This document shows, piece after piece, positions 29,728 through 41,641 of a stretch of DNA of 64,000 bases. Position 1 is the stretch's first letter. Every line of letters starts with the position of its first letter. The position numbers were made by a program, and so were the translations under genes. The notes under the pieces are model-generated. The model saw only the letters and a list, made by a program, of their open reading frames with translations. It ran no database searches and was not told the origin of the DNA. Source of the stretch: Platerodrilus igneus (lineage: Eukaryota; Arthropoda; Insecta; Coleoptera; Lycidae); NCBI GenBank assembly GCA_036346225.1, contig JARFIW010001089.1:1364001-1428000 (forward strand), given 5' to 3'.

Positions 29728-32700
29728 CAGTGGCGTAACTACACCCCTGCCAGCCCCCGCTATGCGGGGGGGGGCCCCAAGTGCAAGAAGGCCCAAACGA
29801 TAATAAACTCAACTTATTCATCTTCAACGTATTTGGCAGGTAAGAAACGGTCAAGAAAATATTGCAGATAATTCAGAAACCGCAGGTTAACGAACGTTTT
29901 CTTGATGTTACTACTAGGAACTGCTGAAATACAAGAAATAATAATTAAGATAAATACTGAACACCACCTGCAGCCTGCATCCTTTCTTCTTTCTATCCGT
30001 TCTGTCCTATTTTGTAAGGGTTAATAAACAGATGAAAGAGACTGTAAACTTTAATAACAAAGATGTCTATATTATTCTTAAGTGATAAGTTGTATAAAGT
30101 GGTAAAGCATTATTAAACGACGTATAGTAGGGTTAGTTTGGTTTGTGGGATTTTAAATAGGAATAAAAGGGCTATTGTCTGTACAGTACAGATTCACAGG
30201 ATGGCAGGTAGCTTAGTAACCTTCGCTTTCTAGAAATATAATACTAGAAAGAAATTCATTTTGTGGTTTCTAGTCAGCTGGTTGCAACGTATTTGCATTA
30301 GCTGCATTATATATAACGGAAAGGAAGTAAAAAGCATTCCAGTACGTTTTACTCAATAGTGTTGTGTTCGTATTACAGGAGGTCTTTCATATTTAAACGT
30401 AAGTATTTATATCTATTTTTATTAAACTACTATTGATTTGATCATAGTTGAAGTCGCGCTGAGAAATACATATAAATAAATCTTTAAGCATTCAATAAAA
30501 ATCATTTATATTTTGTTAATTAAAGCATTTAAAGCAAAGTATGTATGTGTTATTTGTAATTTCAAAAGGCTTTTAAATAATTATTACTTATCTAATTACA
30601 TTATAATTAATTTCATTCAAAATTGCAGGAAATAATATACAATGAGCACTACAAGCGGCGCTGCAAAAAACGAAAAAGGAAACTATTGGAAGAATCAAAG
30701 AGCAAGATTCCAAAAATAAGTTCCTTTTTACTTCTAAAGAGTCCGAAAACAAGAACAATCTATGAAAGAAATTGGGCTTTCGACAGTAGCATCTACTAGT
30801 TCCGCTACAGACGAACAGCAGTCGTCAACAATTTTAAAACTCTCACCCAGGGCGCAAGTACATCACATAATGACGGCCGCGATAGAAATTTGGAACTAGA
30901 TACCACTACAATTACAGAGGTAAATGTGAGTAGTACTTTTCACTTAATGAACTATCTATGGATCTGACGAAAGAATATCCAACCGATTTTGCACATTTTT
31001 AAAAATCAATGTTTTACAACATGACAATTTAAGAAAAGAAATAATTAATTACGGATTGTGTAGACCAGATGGTGCGTTTCCTAAAGATAATAAAATAGAA
31101 GTTTTCAGTTCACTATTATTACTTAATAACTGCAAGCGAAAATAAAAGCAATACGTTAAACTTACCACACAATTCAAATGGGTGGTTGTGTTATTCTAAA
31201 TTAAAAATTGTGTTTATTGTCAACCATGTTGGCTGTTTGCTTCAGTAAGGTCAAGTTGGACGACCGGAATTAATGATTGGCAGGGTTTATCAAAAAATTA
31301 AAGAGCATTTGCTTGCTCAATCTCATTTAACTTGTTGTTTTATTTACGATATGTGGAAAAAATTATACCATAGATAAGAAAGATACTCTACTATTAAAAC
31401 AAGAAACTGAATTTTGGAAAAATGTTTTACACAGACTTTTCAATGTTACTTTAACACTATCCCAGCGCATGCTGTCATTTCGAGGACATAGAAAGTTTTC
31501 TGATTCAAAAGACAGTTACAACGGTAATTTCTTAAGTTTAGTTCATTTAATTAGTAACTATGATCCTATATTACAAAAGTGCTTGAACGACCCAAAGGTT
31601 CAATTAAATATCTTTCCCCAAAATTCAAAACGATATTATTAATACTTTAAGCGCACACTTAAAAAATATTTTATTAAATAAAATTAGATCCGCTCCTTTT
31701 TCTCAATCATAATAGACACTACATAGGATATAACTAAGATTGATCAATTAAGTAAAATTGTAAGATATATTGATTTTAAAAAGACAGCTTGGGAGAGGTA
31801 ACCAAAATAGATATTTGTGAAACTTTTGTGGGTTTTACAAAAGTAGAGTCCCAATCTGCTGAAGGACTATGTAATACTATATTAAGCAATTTAACCAACA
31901 TGCAATTAGATATAAATAAATGTAGAGGGCAGGGCTACGATGGAGCTAACGTTATGAGCGGTACGTATTCTGGCGTGCAAAAGAGAATTTTAAACATAGA
32001 GCCTGCAGCCTTATATATGCACTGTAGTGCCCATAACTTAAATCTAGTCATAAATGATGCCGTTAAAGGTATAAAAGAAATAGAATCGTTTTTCTACTTT
32101 TAGAAAACATATATACATTTTTGCTAATAGTATAGTAAGATGGAATTGGCTTTCTGTTTTTAAAGAAAATTTCACACAATTGAAACGCTTAAATCCGACA
32201 CGTTGGGCGGATCGAGTAAAATCTTTAGCTGCCATAAGAATTCGGTATAAAGATATAGTAATGTCTCTTAATAAAATTATTATGATATCAAAAAACAGAT
32301 GAACGAAATGACGCAAAGCAAATATTAACTAGCATGGATAATTTTAATTTTATTTTTTAAGTGTTTTTAAGTCAAATTCTAGAAGAGCTTAACAAGCTCT
32401 CACAAACTGCTCAGAGTGAAAAGGCGAATATTAATCAGATAACTCTCTTATTTCAAAAACTTTAAAATTTTTCAAGGAAACAAGAAATAACTATTCCAAC
32501 ATCAAGGAGGAAGCAGCGAAAGTTGCAGGGCAATGGAATATTAAACCGGAATTTATAAAAAAGGCAACCAAAATAAAAAGCATTACGATGAATTATCCAA
32601 TGATTATCGATTTAATGATGAAGAATTTAAATTTAAAATAAATGTATTTTATCGCGTAATGGATATTATAATTTCACAGCTGTCGAATCGTTTTAAATCG

Positions 32701-33502
32701 CTTTTCATGTAAACGAAAAGTTTAATTTCTTAGAACCTAATGTATTTTTGAATTTAACTGCAGACGATATTTTATCTAAGGCAAAACAATTGCAAAAATT
32801 TTACTACAAAGATTTAAATGATGCTATAGGTATAGAACTTACTACACTCAAAAATAATAGACTTATTTGTGATGAATTAAAAATGTTAACGGTATCTTAC
32901 AATTTTAGAATATCTAGTACTTTCCAAATCTACAGGTTCTAGCAGTTTTCCAAACACCATAACAGCCTTAATGTTATACCTAACTTTACCCGTTAGCGTT
33001 GCAAGTGCGGAGAGATCTTTCTCAAAATTAAAATTATTAAAAATTATCTTAGGAACCGCACTTCACAAGATAGATTAGACGATTTATCCCTCTTAGCAGT
33101 AGAACATGACACTGCCAAAAATATGAATATAGAGGATACAATAAACGCGTTTGCAGCAAAACATGCAAGAAAAACAAAATTTTGAATTTGATTTGGAATG
33201 TCTGCTAGCTCATAGGTTTTTTTACTGTATCAAATTTTTAGGTGTAAATAATTTTGTGCGGCGTATAAATATGTAGATTTAATATTAATTAACTTATAAG
33301 TTTGAATTTATGTAATTTGGTTTTATAATTAATAAAGCACTTGATTAATATAGTATATGTATTTAATTCTATACTGCTTCCTTCTCTACATGTACTATAA
33401 TTTAAAAATATGGCTAAATATAAGCCAGTAAAAGTAATACATTTTAAAGAGAGCCCACTTTAAAATTTTTGCGGGGGCCCAAAAATCGTAGTTACGCCAC
33501 TG
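29728..33502 (+). mobile_element. hAT element 1
   Basis: The 3,775-bp element has 15-bp perfect terminal inverted repeats CAGTGGCGTAACTAC and an 8-bp target duplication CAAGAAGC (29720-29727 and 33503-33510), diagnostic of hAT. It contains a broken transposase and is inserted in the DUF8207-like gene. Confidence 0.92.
30643..33184 (+). pseudogene. hAT1 transposase (ZMYM/DUF4371 type), broken
   Basis: The start reads MSTTSGAAKNEKGNYW near 30642, then a decayed N-terminal zinc region (KEYPTDFAHF, CVYCQPCWLFAS). The best open stretch, 31789-32103, is the DUF4371 part of the RNase H-fold core: ICETFVGFTKVESQSAEGL, CRGQGYDGANVMSG and YMHCSAHNLNLVI. The hATC dimerisation end is recognisable at 32948-33184 (ALMLYLTLPVSVASAERSF, then DDLSLLAVEHDTAKN) after one frame change. 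Stops and frameshifts are frequent throughout, so no transposase can be made. Confidence 0.82.
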
Positions 33503-33949
33503 CAAGAAGCCCAGGAATATATACAAAGCTTTGCCGATTCACCTGGTATGACACATTATCTCGAACAGCTACATCCGCTACCTCGAGAATATATTTACAA
33601 TATGTTTAAAGATGTTAAGAACGAATTTGATCATAAATATGGTATTAGGTTTAACCCTGATTCAAATGGTCTTATGATAGGCACTTCGAATTTCGTGTTG
33701 GATGATGAAAATGTTCTAATAAATGATTTGAAATATAAAGGTACTCCTGGATTATACGAACTACTGTTTAAAAAATATCCTGTCGGGTACAGATCGCAAG
33801 ATCTAAAGTCGTACCTTGATATTGTGAAAAGAACAAATGCTAATAGAAGATATTATTCTGAAACAGAACAAATTCAGGGTAATAATTCATATAAATACAA
33901 AAATATAATATCTACATTATCTACATAAACATAAAAGTGATTAGATGAT

Positions 33950-34129
33950 ATGACAATTGACAAATTTGGAAGGCACTTAAATAACCGTAAAATATATATA
34001 AGTGAACAGGAATATGAAAACAAAAATGAAGGTTTTGAAACCTTGATTGAGTACAAGTTACATATGCTACATTACACGGTAGTAGCAACGTTTTACTCTA
34101 GTACCCGCAAGACATTGAAATTCTTATAA
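33950..34129 (+). CDS. small Polinton-associated ORF (MTIDKFGRHL type)
   Basis: A 59-codon ORF begins MTIDKFGRHLNNRKIYISEQ, 21 bases after the DUF8207-like stop. Small insect Polinton-associated proteins that begin with this phrase are usually longer and have a beta-rich C-terminus. Here the frame stops early (TAA 34127-34129), and the following sequence to about 34240 looks like decayed continuation. It is probably a truncated structural or accessory protein; the function is not known. Confidence 0.4.
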   Translation: MTIDKFGRHLNNRKIYISEQEYENKNEGFETLIEYKLHMLHYTVVATFYSSTRKTLKFL

Positions 34130-34346
34130 ACGAAAAAAGTTTGTAATTGCACAATTACAAGTATTTTTGCTTAAACGTATGGATGTAATCAGCTTTCGTG
34201 ACAGCGGTGCTATCATAAACAATACCACAATGTTTCTTGATTTTATATTAAAAGTTCCTTTCAAAGCAAGTGGAGCCCTCGACATTCAAACATAGAAGTA
34301 TTTATTAATTGTATTTAATAAATCCTGATTAGAAAAAAAAAGTATT

Positions 34347-35285
34347 ATGATAGTTGCTCAATCAAAAGTGAAAGAGGATATAGTAAATGAACTTCATAAA
34401 CCAGCAAGAATAAATTTCAAGAGACGTAAAGTGATAGTAAAAGGTTTAAATGACCTTCAAACCGATTTGATTGAAATGTTACCATATTCGCAAACAAACA
34501 AAGGATTTAAATACATTTTAGTAGTTATTGATTGTTTCTCCAAATACGTATGGGCTGTACCACTTAAAAGTAAGATAGGTATTGATGTTACTGCTGCAAT
34601 GAAAACAATTCTAAATAAATTAAAAAATCCACCAAGAAATTTGCAGTCTGATTATGGTAAAGAATATTATAACAAACACTTTCAATCCTTAATGCAGACA
34701 TATGGCATAAACCATTAAAGTGTTTTTTCTACAAAGAAAGCATGCATTGTTGAACGTGTAATTAGTACTTTAAAGGGAAAACTGTGGCGCTTGTTTAACC
34801 TGAATGGTTCTTACAATTGGATAAAAAATTTAAGCGATATTGTGAAACAATACAACAATACAGTTCACAATACTATCGGAGTTAAACCTGTAGAAGTTGA
34901 TAAATCAAATGAAAAAACTGTTCTTAAATCATCATTTACCCACATCAAACTTGCAACCAAAATACCAAAATATTCAATTAAGGACAGTGTGAGGATTAGT
35001 AAACACAGGGAAGCATTTACGAAAGGTTACACGCCAAGCTGGTCAAATAAAATTTTTAAGATTAAAAAGGTAAACGTAACCAATCCGACAACATATATAT
35101 TAGAAGATCAAGACGAGAAAGAAATCAAAGGTGCATTTTATGAAATGGAGTTGCAAAAGGTTAAACACCCAGGAATTTACCTGGTAGAAAAAGTCCTAAG
35201 AAAGAGTTGAAATAAAGTCTTTGTAAAATGGTTAGGCTTCTCTAACGTACACAATAGCTGGATCGATAAAAATAATGTTTGTTAG
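34347..35285 (+). pseudogene. Polinton-type integrase with C-terminal chromodomain
   Basis: This retrovirus-like DDE integrase would insert a Polinton. Residues near the start read ELHKPARINFKRRKVIVKG, then the core: Asp in DLQTDLIEMLPY, a YILVVIDCFSKYVWAVPLK block, Asp in LQSDYGKEYYN and Glu in ACIVERVISTLKGK. The C-terminus holds an SH3-like part (DSVRISKHREAFTKGYTPSW) and a chromodomain (YLVEKVLRKS, VFVKWLGFSNVHNSWI). Only two in-frame stops break it: TAA at 34717-34719, just before the Glu block, and TGA at 35207-35209, within the chromodomain. No frameshift is needed, so it decayed recently or slowly. The short distance to the convergent gene at 35361 is kept in fragment B. Confidence 0.8.
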
Positions 35286-35590
35286 AAGTTGTTATAATGA
35301 TAGTTAATAAGGCTAACATTGTAAAATTATATTAAAATAAATAATACAGACACAATCTTTCTATTGTTTTTTATTATTATCAAACCATTCTTTTAATGAA
35401 AAGGTAGTTTGTTTTGCACATTGCAGATTATTATTGCTATGTCTACAACAATGGATGTTATATATTAAACGATTGTTGATTTTTAACTCCGATAGCTTAG
35501 GACAACCTAGTGCAAGCATATCAGTTACAACGTTTTGCATTAGATAGGTTTCAATCAATTTCTTCTTTTCTAGACCCTTCACAAATACTA

Positions 35591-37034
35591 GGTTATCATA
35601 AAGTAAGGGATATATTTTAAATCATTACAACTTTTTAATAAATTAAGTTAGTAACATAAAATAAACGAAATCTAGTTGCTTAATGAATGGGATTTTACCG
35701 TATCTATGAGAAACAAAAGCGTTGTCATAACAATTGTTGACACTAGTGTCAAAACGAAATTATTCAATTTGAAGTTTTATTTTGAAATTAAAACTCAAGT
35801 AAACGTTGAGTTCAAACGACTCAACTGTAATAACATGGATTTACAAACAAGAATTGGTTTAGTTCAGTGCTATTATGAATCCGGCAGAAATTACACCGCT
35901 GGATTACGAACATTTCGCACGAGAATGGGTTTGAGAGCGGGACCCTGTCAAATGAAAGCGTACCGCAATTTGATACAAAAATTTGAAAGAACAGGGTCTG
36001 TAACTGACTTACCAAGATCAGGAAGACCAATAATTAGTGATGTCCAAGTTACAGAGGTTCTTCGTGAAAATCAAGACATAGCCAGAAGCAATTCACTCGC
36101 AATCAGCAGTGCAAATGCGATATCCAAGCGATTGCAAATGCCGTATACCACGGTTTGGAAAATTTTACGCAAAATTCTAAACATGTATCCATATAAACTG
36201 AAAATGCTGTTTGAATTAAAGGACGCAGATTTGGCTACTAGGTACGATTTTTCTTTGCGAGTAATGGCTCAGATGGAAATTGAACCCGAATGGTTATCCC
36301 GTATTTTATGGACAGATGAGGCACATTTTACTCTGAATGGTGGAGTCAATACTCAAAACTGTAGAATCTGGTCCGCAGAAAATCCGCAACAAATCGTTCA
36401 AAAAGGTCTTCATGACAAGAAAGTCACCGTTTGGTGCGGTTTTACAGCTGATTTTATTATTGGTCCGTATTTCTACAAGGAAATGCAGAATGGACAAGCC
36501 GTATCTGTAACTGTAAATGGTGAACGATACTTGCAAATGTTACAAAATTATGTTATTCCACAGCTGCAAAACGAGCACTACGGAATTGAAAACATCATTT
36601 TTATGCAGGATGGAGCACCCCCGCACATTTTTCGACCAGTCAAAGAATTGTTAACCACGTTTTTCAAGATCGCGTGTTAAGCAGACATTTCGTAAATTCA
36701 TGGCCACCAAGATCACCTGATCTAAACCCAGCGGATTACTGGCTGTGGGGTTATTTAAAAAGTTTAGTGTTTAGAAGACGACCAACTACGCTACAAGAAT
36801 TAAAATTGGTACAATTCAACCAGAAATGTTACGAAATGCTGTGTACAATTTGGAGGTAAGGATGGTGATCTTACAACAACAAAATGGAGGTCATATTGAG
36901 CAATTGCCGTAACCTGTTTTGGGCATACTAAATCCCATTTCATAAGAAATTAGATTTCATTTATTTCTTGTTATTAACTTAATTTGTTAAAAAGTTATCA
37001 TAATTTAAAATATATCCCTTACTTTATGATAACC
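35591..37034 (+). mobile_element. Tc1/mariner-type element (DD41D-like)
   Basis: Ends GGTTATCATAAAGTAAGGG and its inverse belong to terminal inverted repeats of about 80 bp (35591-35676 against 36950-37034) with a handful of mismatches. ATACTA flanks the element at 35585-35590 and, two bases beyond the right end, at 37037-37042. Comparison with the empty site in fragment B (near 62096) confirms the insertion. Confidence 0.82.
35835..36857 (+). pseudogene. DD41D-like mariner transposase
   Basis: The ORF from ATG 35835 begins MDLQTRIGLVQCYYESGRN, the helix-turn-helix (DUF4817-like) start of this insect transposase group. It continues with DLPRSGRPI, then the catalytic WTDEAHF and FMQDGAPPH. 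After a one-base frame change near 36655 it continues as VNSWPPRSPDLNPADYWLWG. Counting with that single-base shift corrected gives 41 residues between the second Asp and the Asp of NPADY, the spacing of the DD41D (rosa/Visitor) group. Only this frameshift separates it from an intact core, but the C-terminus after 36857 is short. Lying between the two inverted repeats, it is clearly the element's own transposase. Confidence 0.82.
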
Positions 37035-37319
37035 TGATACTACTTCACCGGGTCGGATAATTTGTTTCAAATAAAGCGCTATATATGATGACACCATTCC
37101 AGCCGTTGAAGATTCATCTCAAGAAAGACCATGAATATTCCTTGTCACCCAGTCGTTATGTTTTATATGATCTTGGCTCAAACAACTAGACTGCATTGAC
37201 ATTTTAAAAATTTGATGCCAAACATCACCTAACAACAAGTCCAAAACCGCAATTTCTTTGCACACAAACTCGTTTTTCTTGTATTTAAATCCCTGAATAT
37301 CAATTATATACATGTTTGT

Positions 37320-37885
37320 ATATGTAGGTATGTAAATATATGCAGTAAACTTCGACTAATTAAATTAATATTAGGAGCAATCTCCTTATATAGCAGATTA
37401 CCACCATCTGCGTACTTTGCCAACCCACTTTTCAACCTATCACAAGGGTGAACACACATTTTGAATTAAAACCGGCCCATGTGTATTTGCAGCCTCTAAA
37501 CATAAGTAAAAAATAAAAATCAGAATCCACTTTAATTAAACACAATTGACTTGAATGCGATATTTTGCATCTGACATACTTTATAACTTCTCGCTAGAAA
37601 ACCGAATTCAAAACAGCTACACACATTTTTCTCTGCACTTACATTTTTCAACATACGTGTGTTTTAAAGTATGTTCCATTGAAAGTAATATAAAGCCGGT
37701 CTGACTTCAAAACGTACCCACAAGTATTTTACATTGAAAGTATGCAAGGCCGGTCTGAATTCATGTTTTCACAACTATTTTACATTGAAAGTATATAAGG
37801 CCGGTCTGAATTCAAGACGGTGCACGTGTATTTTAGATATGTAACATACGTGTGAGCACGTTTTGAATTCGGACCGGCCTTACCC
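37320..37885. repeat. right terminal region of fragment A
   Basis: After about 300 bases shared with fragment B comes a run of imperfect units around ATTGAAAGTATATAAGGCCGG and a terminal inverted pair. GGCCGGTCTGAATTCAAGAC (37799-37818) faces GAATTCGGACCGGCC (37865-37879). The end reads CCTTACCCCACTACT. The same layout closes fragment B. Confidence 0.65.
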
Positions 37886-40626
37886 CACTACTACGACTTG
37901 TAGTCGATCTTTTGTAAATTGCTATATAGTAAGATAGTGCGATATGATGATTCTATTTTTGTCGGCAGCCGACCATGCAATCCTTGTTATTCTGCCACGA
38001 AATAAATTTTATGGCCATTCAGTGGATTTCTTTCCACGGTGAACGTTAATTATTATGGTATTTATATTATAAAAATTTAATAATTACTAATGTCAATTTC
38101 TACGATAATCAGTTATACATTTGTGTCAATCAAATATTCAAGTGTGTGCTTCCTGATATAGTATTAGATATAGATATTTGCTTAAACTTTCGGTAAGTAC
38201 TTTTTTAATTTTTTAATGAAGCGAAATAATATATATATTTTTGTAATAGTTATCATGTCCCCAAAAAAAAAAGAAATCTGAAAATGAAAATAAAAAACGA
38301 AGGCTTAAAAAAGAAGCTGAAAGAGAAGCATTGAAAGGTTTAGACAAATTTCTTTTAATAACAAATAAAGAAAATACAGAGCACTCTTCCGAATCGCAGC
38401 CTTCAACTTTAGTATTTGCAGAAACAATAACAAATAAGCAAAAAAATAAAGATAATACAGATGCAGTGCCCTTTTTTAAACCGCAGCTTTCAACTTAACA
38501 AAAGGCATTGATGATCATCCGAATTCGACAACGATAGTGGAATTTTCAGAAGCACATTCGTCAACTACACCTACATCAACGATGGAATGGGAATCGCCGT
38601 CATATGAGCACCAAGTAAATTTTAAAGTAACCGATTCTGCAAGTTGGCTTGTAATTATTAGCGATAAAAGTTGAAAATTAATTGTTGAAGTCAATATCGT
38701 TCAAATAAAAAATAATAATTTTCCGTATTTTTCGTATTTTAACCGAACTAGAACCACACTGTTCCAAGAATATGGCTTGCCCATTCAGAATCTACTAATT
38801 GTGTTTTTTGCAAATGTTGCAAACTATTTTCGAAAACCAAAAATCATCAATTAATTACTGACGGTTTTTGTAACTGGCAAAATTTGTCGAAAACATGGAC
38901 TTCTCATGAAAAAATTCACTACATTTAGAATGTTTTATGAAATATTTCCAATTAAAAAAACAATTGATAAATCAAACAACCTTAGATAACGAAATTGAAA
39001 AAATTTATTAATTAGAAAAAACCTTGGCGTGCAGCTTTCGAAAGAATTTATGAAATTATTAAATATCTTGTTAAGCAATGTTTAGCTTTAGGAGGTTTGT
39101 CAGATGTATGTAATATATGAAAAGAATAATTTTAAAACTGGTCGAATTATTATCGAAATTTGACATTGTTATAGCAAATCATTTAGACAAGATTCAAAAT
39201 AAAGAATTGCAATCTGCCCATTATTTAGGCAAAACGTACAAAATGAAATTGTAAGTCTGATTTTCAGTCAAATTATTAGAAATATTATACAAATGATAAA
39301 TAACGCAAAGTATTTCTCCGTTATATTGGATTGAACCCCAGATATTAGTCACACTGAACAATTATCGGGAGTTATCAGATTTGTACATAAAGACAAAGAT
39401 AATAAAATAAGTGTTTGTGAACATTTCCTCGGGCGTTTAGAGGTAGAAGATTCTACAGGAAAAGGTCTATCAAATTATCTAATTGATTTTTTTACAAAAC
39501 AAATTAAATTAAAATCTACTAGGTCAGGGATACGGCAATGACGTAAATATGCGAGGGAAAATCGACGAGGTTCCAAAACATATATTAAATGTAAATCCCA
39601 TAGCATTTTTCGTTGCTTGCTCAGAACATACTCTCAATTTAGTGATTTGTGATGCAGCAATGGAAATATAAAAACTTTTAACTTTTTGATAGTAACGTCA
39701 AATGCGAAACTCAATCGTTAGCTTTAAAAATTAAAGATTTTGAATTTGTTTGCTCCATAATAATTTGGTACAATATACTATCACGGATAAACGTCGTTAG
39801 TAAAATGCTCGAAAATCCCAAGTAAACATTTAAATGACGCAACAAAAGCACTTGGCAATTTAATCATTTATCAACAAAACTATCAAACAGATGACAATTT
39901 TAAAAATAATTTAATAACAGCAAAGGATTTAGCTGAATCACTAGAAATTTATCCCGAATTTAAAGAAAAATTCATTAGGATACGAAAAAAAGAATGTTCG
40001 ATTATGAAGCAAGAGATGAGACACCAAATGATCCAGAAATCAAATTTAAAATTTCATTCTATTTTACAATTTTAAATACAGTCATTAATTCCATAACAGA
40101 AGGTTTAATTTTTTTATCAAACTTTAATATTATTTGTAGTACAGATGGCGCCACTTAAAAAAAATATTGCAATGATTTGCACATTTCCTTCAGCGACGAA
40201 GAAGACATGGATATTTCTGAAGCAGAATTGTTTGATGAAATTAAGATTTTTAGAGATATAAATTTACATATTTGCCGGGAAGAAGATTTTTAAATATTCT
40301 TCAATTTATATTTGATATTAATTTAGAAAATTTGGAATGGACCTGCACCTTGCCGAAGTTCTAGATTACTAGAACAGGCGAAGTGGCTTGCGTATTTTAA
40401 TGAGCTAAAGAGTCAAACTACAGGTCCAACCAAAGTAGTAGGGTCGTTAGTAAGGAACTAGATTAAGACAGGTCCTCGAAAGAGGGTAGCGGCTCTTTCG
40501 GTACTTAGATTGGCAGAGACTATAGGGGTCGGTATGGCAGTCTAAGACACGCTACCGCGATGTGGATGCCAACGGGAAACCACCACATTATCTCCCAAGT
40601 ACACAGCGTACCTAAATTATAATAAA

Positions 40627-40971
40627 ATGACGGCATTCTCTGGGTTAAAGGATTCCGGAGTTAAAATAGTCCCCCATTCAGATCTCCGGGAGGGGGCTAC
40701 TTCGGAGGATGCGATCGGAAGGTCCAGAATAAGAGTTGGGAACATTTTGCGAGTGGGAGCGTGGAATGTTAAAAGCATGAAGCAAGTAGGTAAGCTAGAA
40801 AACCTAAAAATCGAAATGAATAGGTTAGCACTAGATATAGTAAGGATCAGCAAAATTCGGTGGCCGGAAGCGGGGGTTTTTTGGAGTGAAAACTTTAGGG
40901 TAATTCATACAGGAGCAGAGGAAGGAAATTTCTGTGTAGGGATAGTTATGCGAAAAAAGAATACTGTGTAG
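40627..40971 (+). pseudogene. RTE LINE endonuclease N-terminus
   Basis: The frame reads RVGNILRVGAWNVKSMKQVG, MNRLALDIVRISKIRWPEAG and FRVIHTGAEEGNFCVGIVM. This is the apurinic-like endonuclease start of RTE-class elements (the type often mislabelled craniofacial development protein 2-like). The Asn of WNVKSM is kept. The Glu-bearing E-V/I-R-W block of active enzymes reads SKIRW, with Lys at that place. The ORF ends at 40971, where the rest of the coding region has been deleted. Confidence 0.75.
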
Positions 40972-41339
40972 AAAACCACAGGCTGCTTAACCCCCTTCAC
41001 CGAATTTCGGTTAAATAGAGCATAAAATTAGAAAACAATAGGAGGGAAACCGACCTGTAAGCAGGCTGTGTGAGAATTTCAGGGAACTGTGTAGTCTAGC
41101 TCATAATATAAATAAGTGCAGAAACGTGTCCAACCAGTTTTGAGACGGAAAACCTAATGACGAAAAAATAAGCGCAGATAAATCTGATGATTATTATAAA
41201 CAACTACAGGTGTTGGTTGTGAAATATCTGCAATTAATGTTGACTGTGCGAAAAGATATATTGGAAAAAATATTAAATCGGTAAATGTTCAAGTGCTGGG
41301 GGAACTTGGCAGACACAGGATGCTTACTTCTTCACTACC

Positions 41340-41641
41340 TTACATTTTATTTCTTTTCAATGCTCCACCCGAAGGTACTACATTGGCCAGGAAGCGAGTT
41401 TTTTACCTGGAAATTTTGAATTTTGCCCAACCGTTGCTGTTCCAAGTAAGGTAGGGATCTTTAACGGGTATGACAACACTCACACACGGGACCTCCATTT
41501 TACCTCTCATTCGAACTAGGGCGTATTTTTGTGAAAAATGCTCGCCTGACACTTTGAAGCAGACCGTGTCGAGATTTGAACCCGGACCTTGGGCATATCA
41601 ATCATACGCATAGCAACTACACTACGGAGCCGCCAAAACCG
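41340..41641 (-). mobile_element. tRNA-derived SINE, copy 3 (full length)
   Basis: Minus orientation, B box GGTTCAAATCTC (mutated) and head GGCTCCGTAGTGTAGT at the right end. Flanked by CTTCACTACC at 41330-41339 and 41642-41651. Inserted in RTE-derived sequence. Confidence 0.85.

Larger units (their letters stand above)
29338..33928 (+). pseudogene. Polinton-associated DUF8207-like gene, split by a hAT element
   Basis: The 5' part starts at ATG 29338 with MNKEAIKLKRILIKKRN, shifts frame near 29400, and continues through an acidic stretch (EEDDDDDVENEYEAEVN) to NRNAQEA at the hAT target duplication. The 3' part resumes after 33510 and reads HYLEQLHPLPREYIYNMF, FDHKYGIRFNPDSNGLMIG, KGTPGLYELLFKKYPVGYRS and IVKRTNANRRYY to a stop at 33926-33928. 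I recognise this C-terminal pattern as the insect family annotated as DUF8207, commonly found with Polinton-type genes. Its function is not known to me. Removing the 3,775-bp hAT element plus one 8-bp duplication would rejoin the frame across the insertion. Confidence 0.65.
35361..37313 (-). pseudogene. unassigned Polinton-associated gene (IDIQGFKYKKNEF type), split
   Basis: The N-terminal half (37313-37043) reads DIQGFKYKKNEFVCKEIAVL, WVTRNIHGLS, then a TGA where fragment B has Trp. The C-terminal half (35590-35361) reads FVKGLEKKKLIETYLMQNV, CPKLSELKINN and a His/Cys cluster, HCCRHSNNNLQC. A DD41D element (35591-37036) separates the halves. Fragment B (61872-62372) keeps the uninterrupted 167-codon version. 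The acidic residue at DIQGF, a KE pair and a later W-D could fit a nuclease of the DEDD/RNase H-fold kind, but this is speculation. Confidence 0.6.
29338..37885. mobile_element. Polinton/Maverick-like fragment A
   Basis: A block of Polinton-type genes: DUF8207-like (+), a small MTIDKFGRHL-type gene (+), integrase with chromodomain (+), and an unassigned convergent gene (-), then an inverted-repeat-bearing right terminus (37320-37885). No matching left terminus, polymerase, ATPase or capsid gene was found, so the element is incomplete. It holds the hAT1 and DD41D insertions. Most of its right half recurs in fragment B at 57694-63155. Confidence 0.6.
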
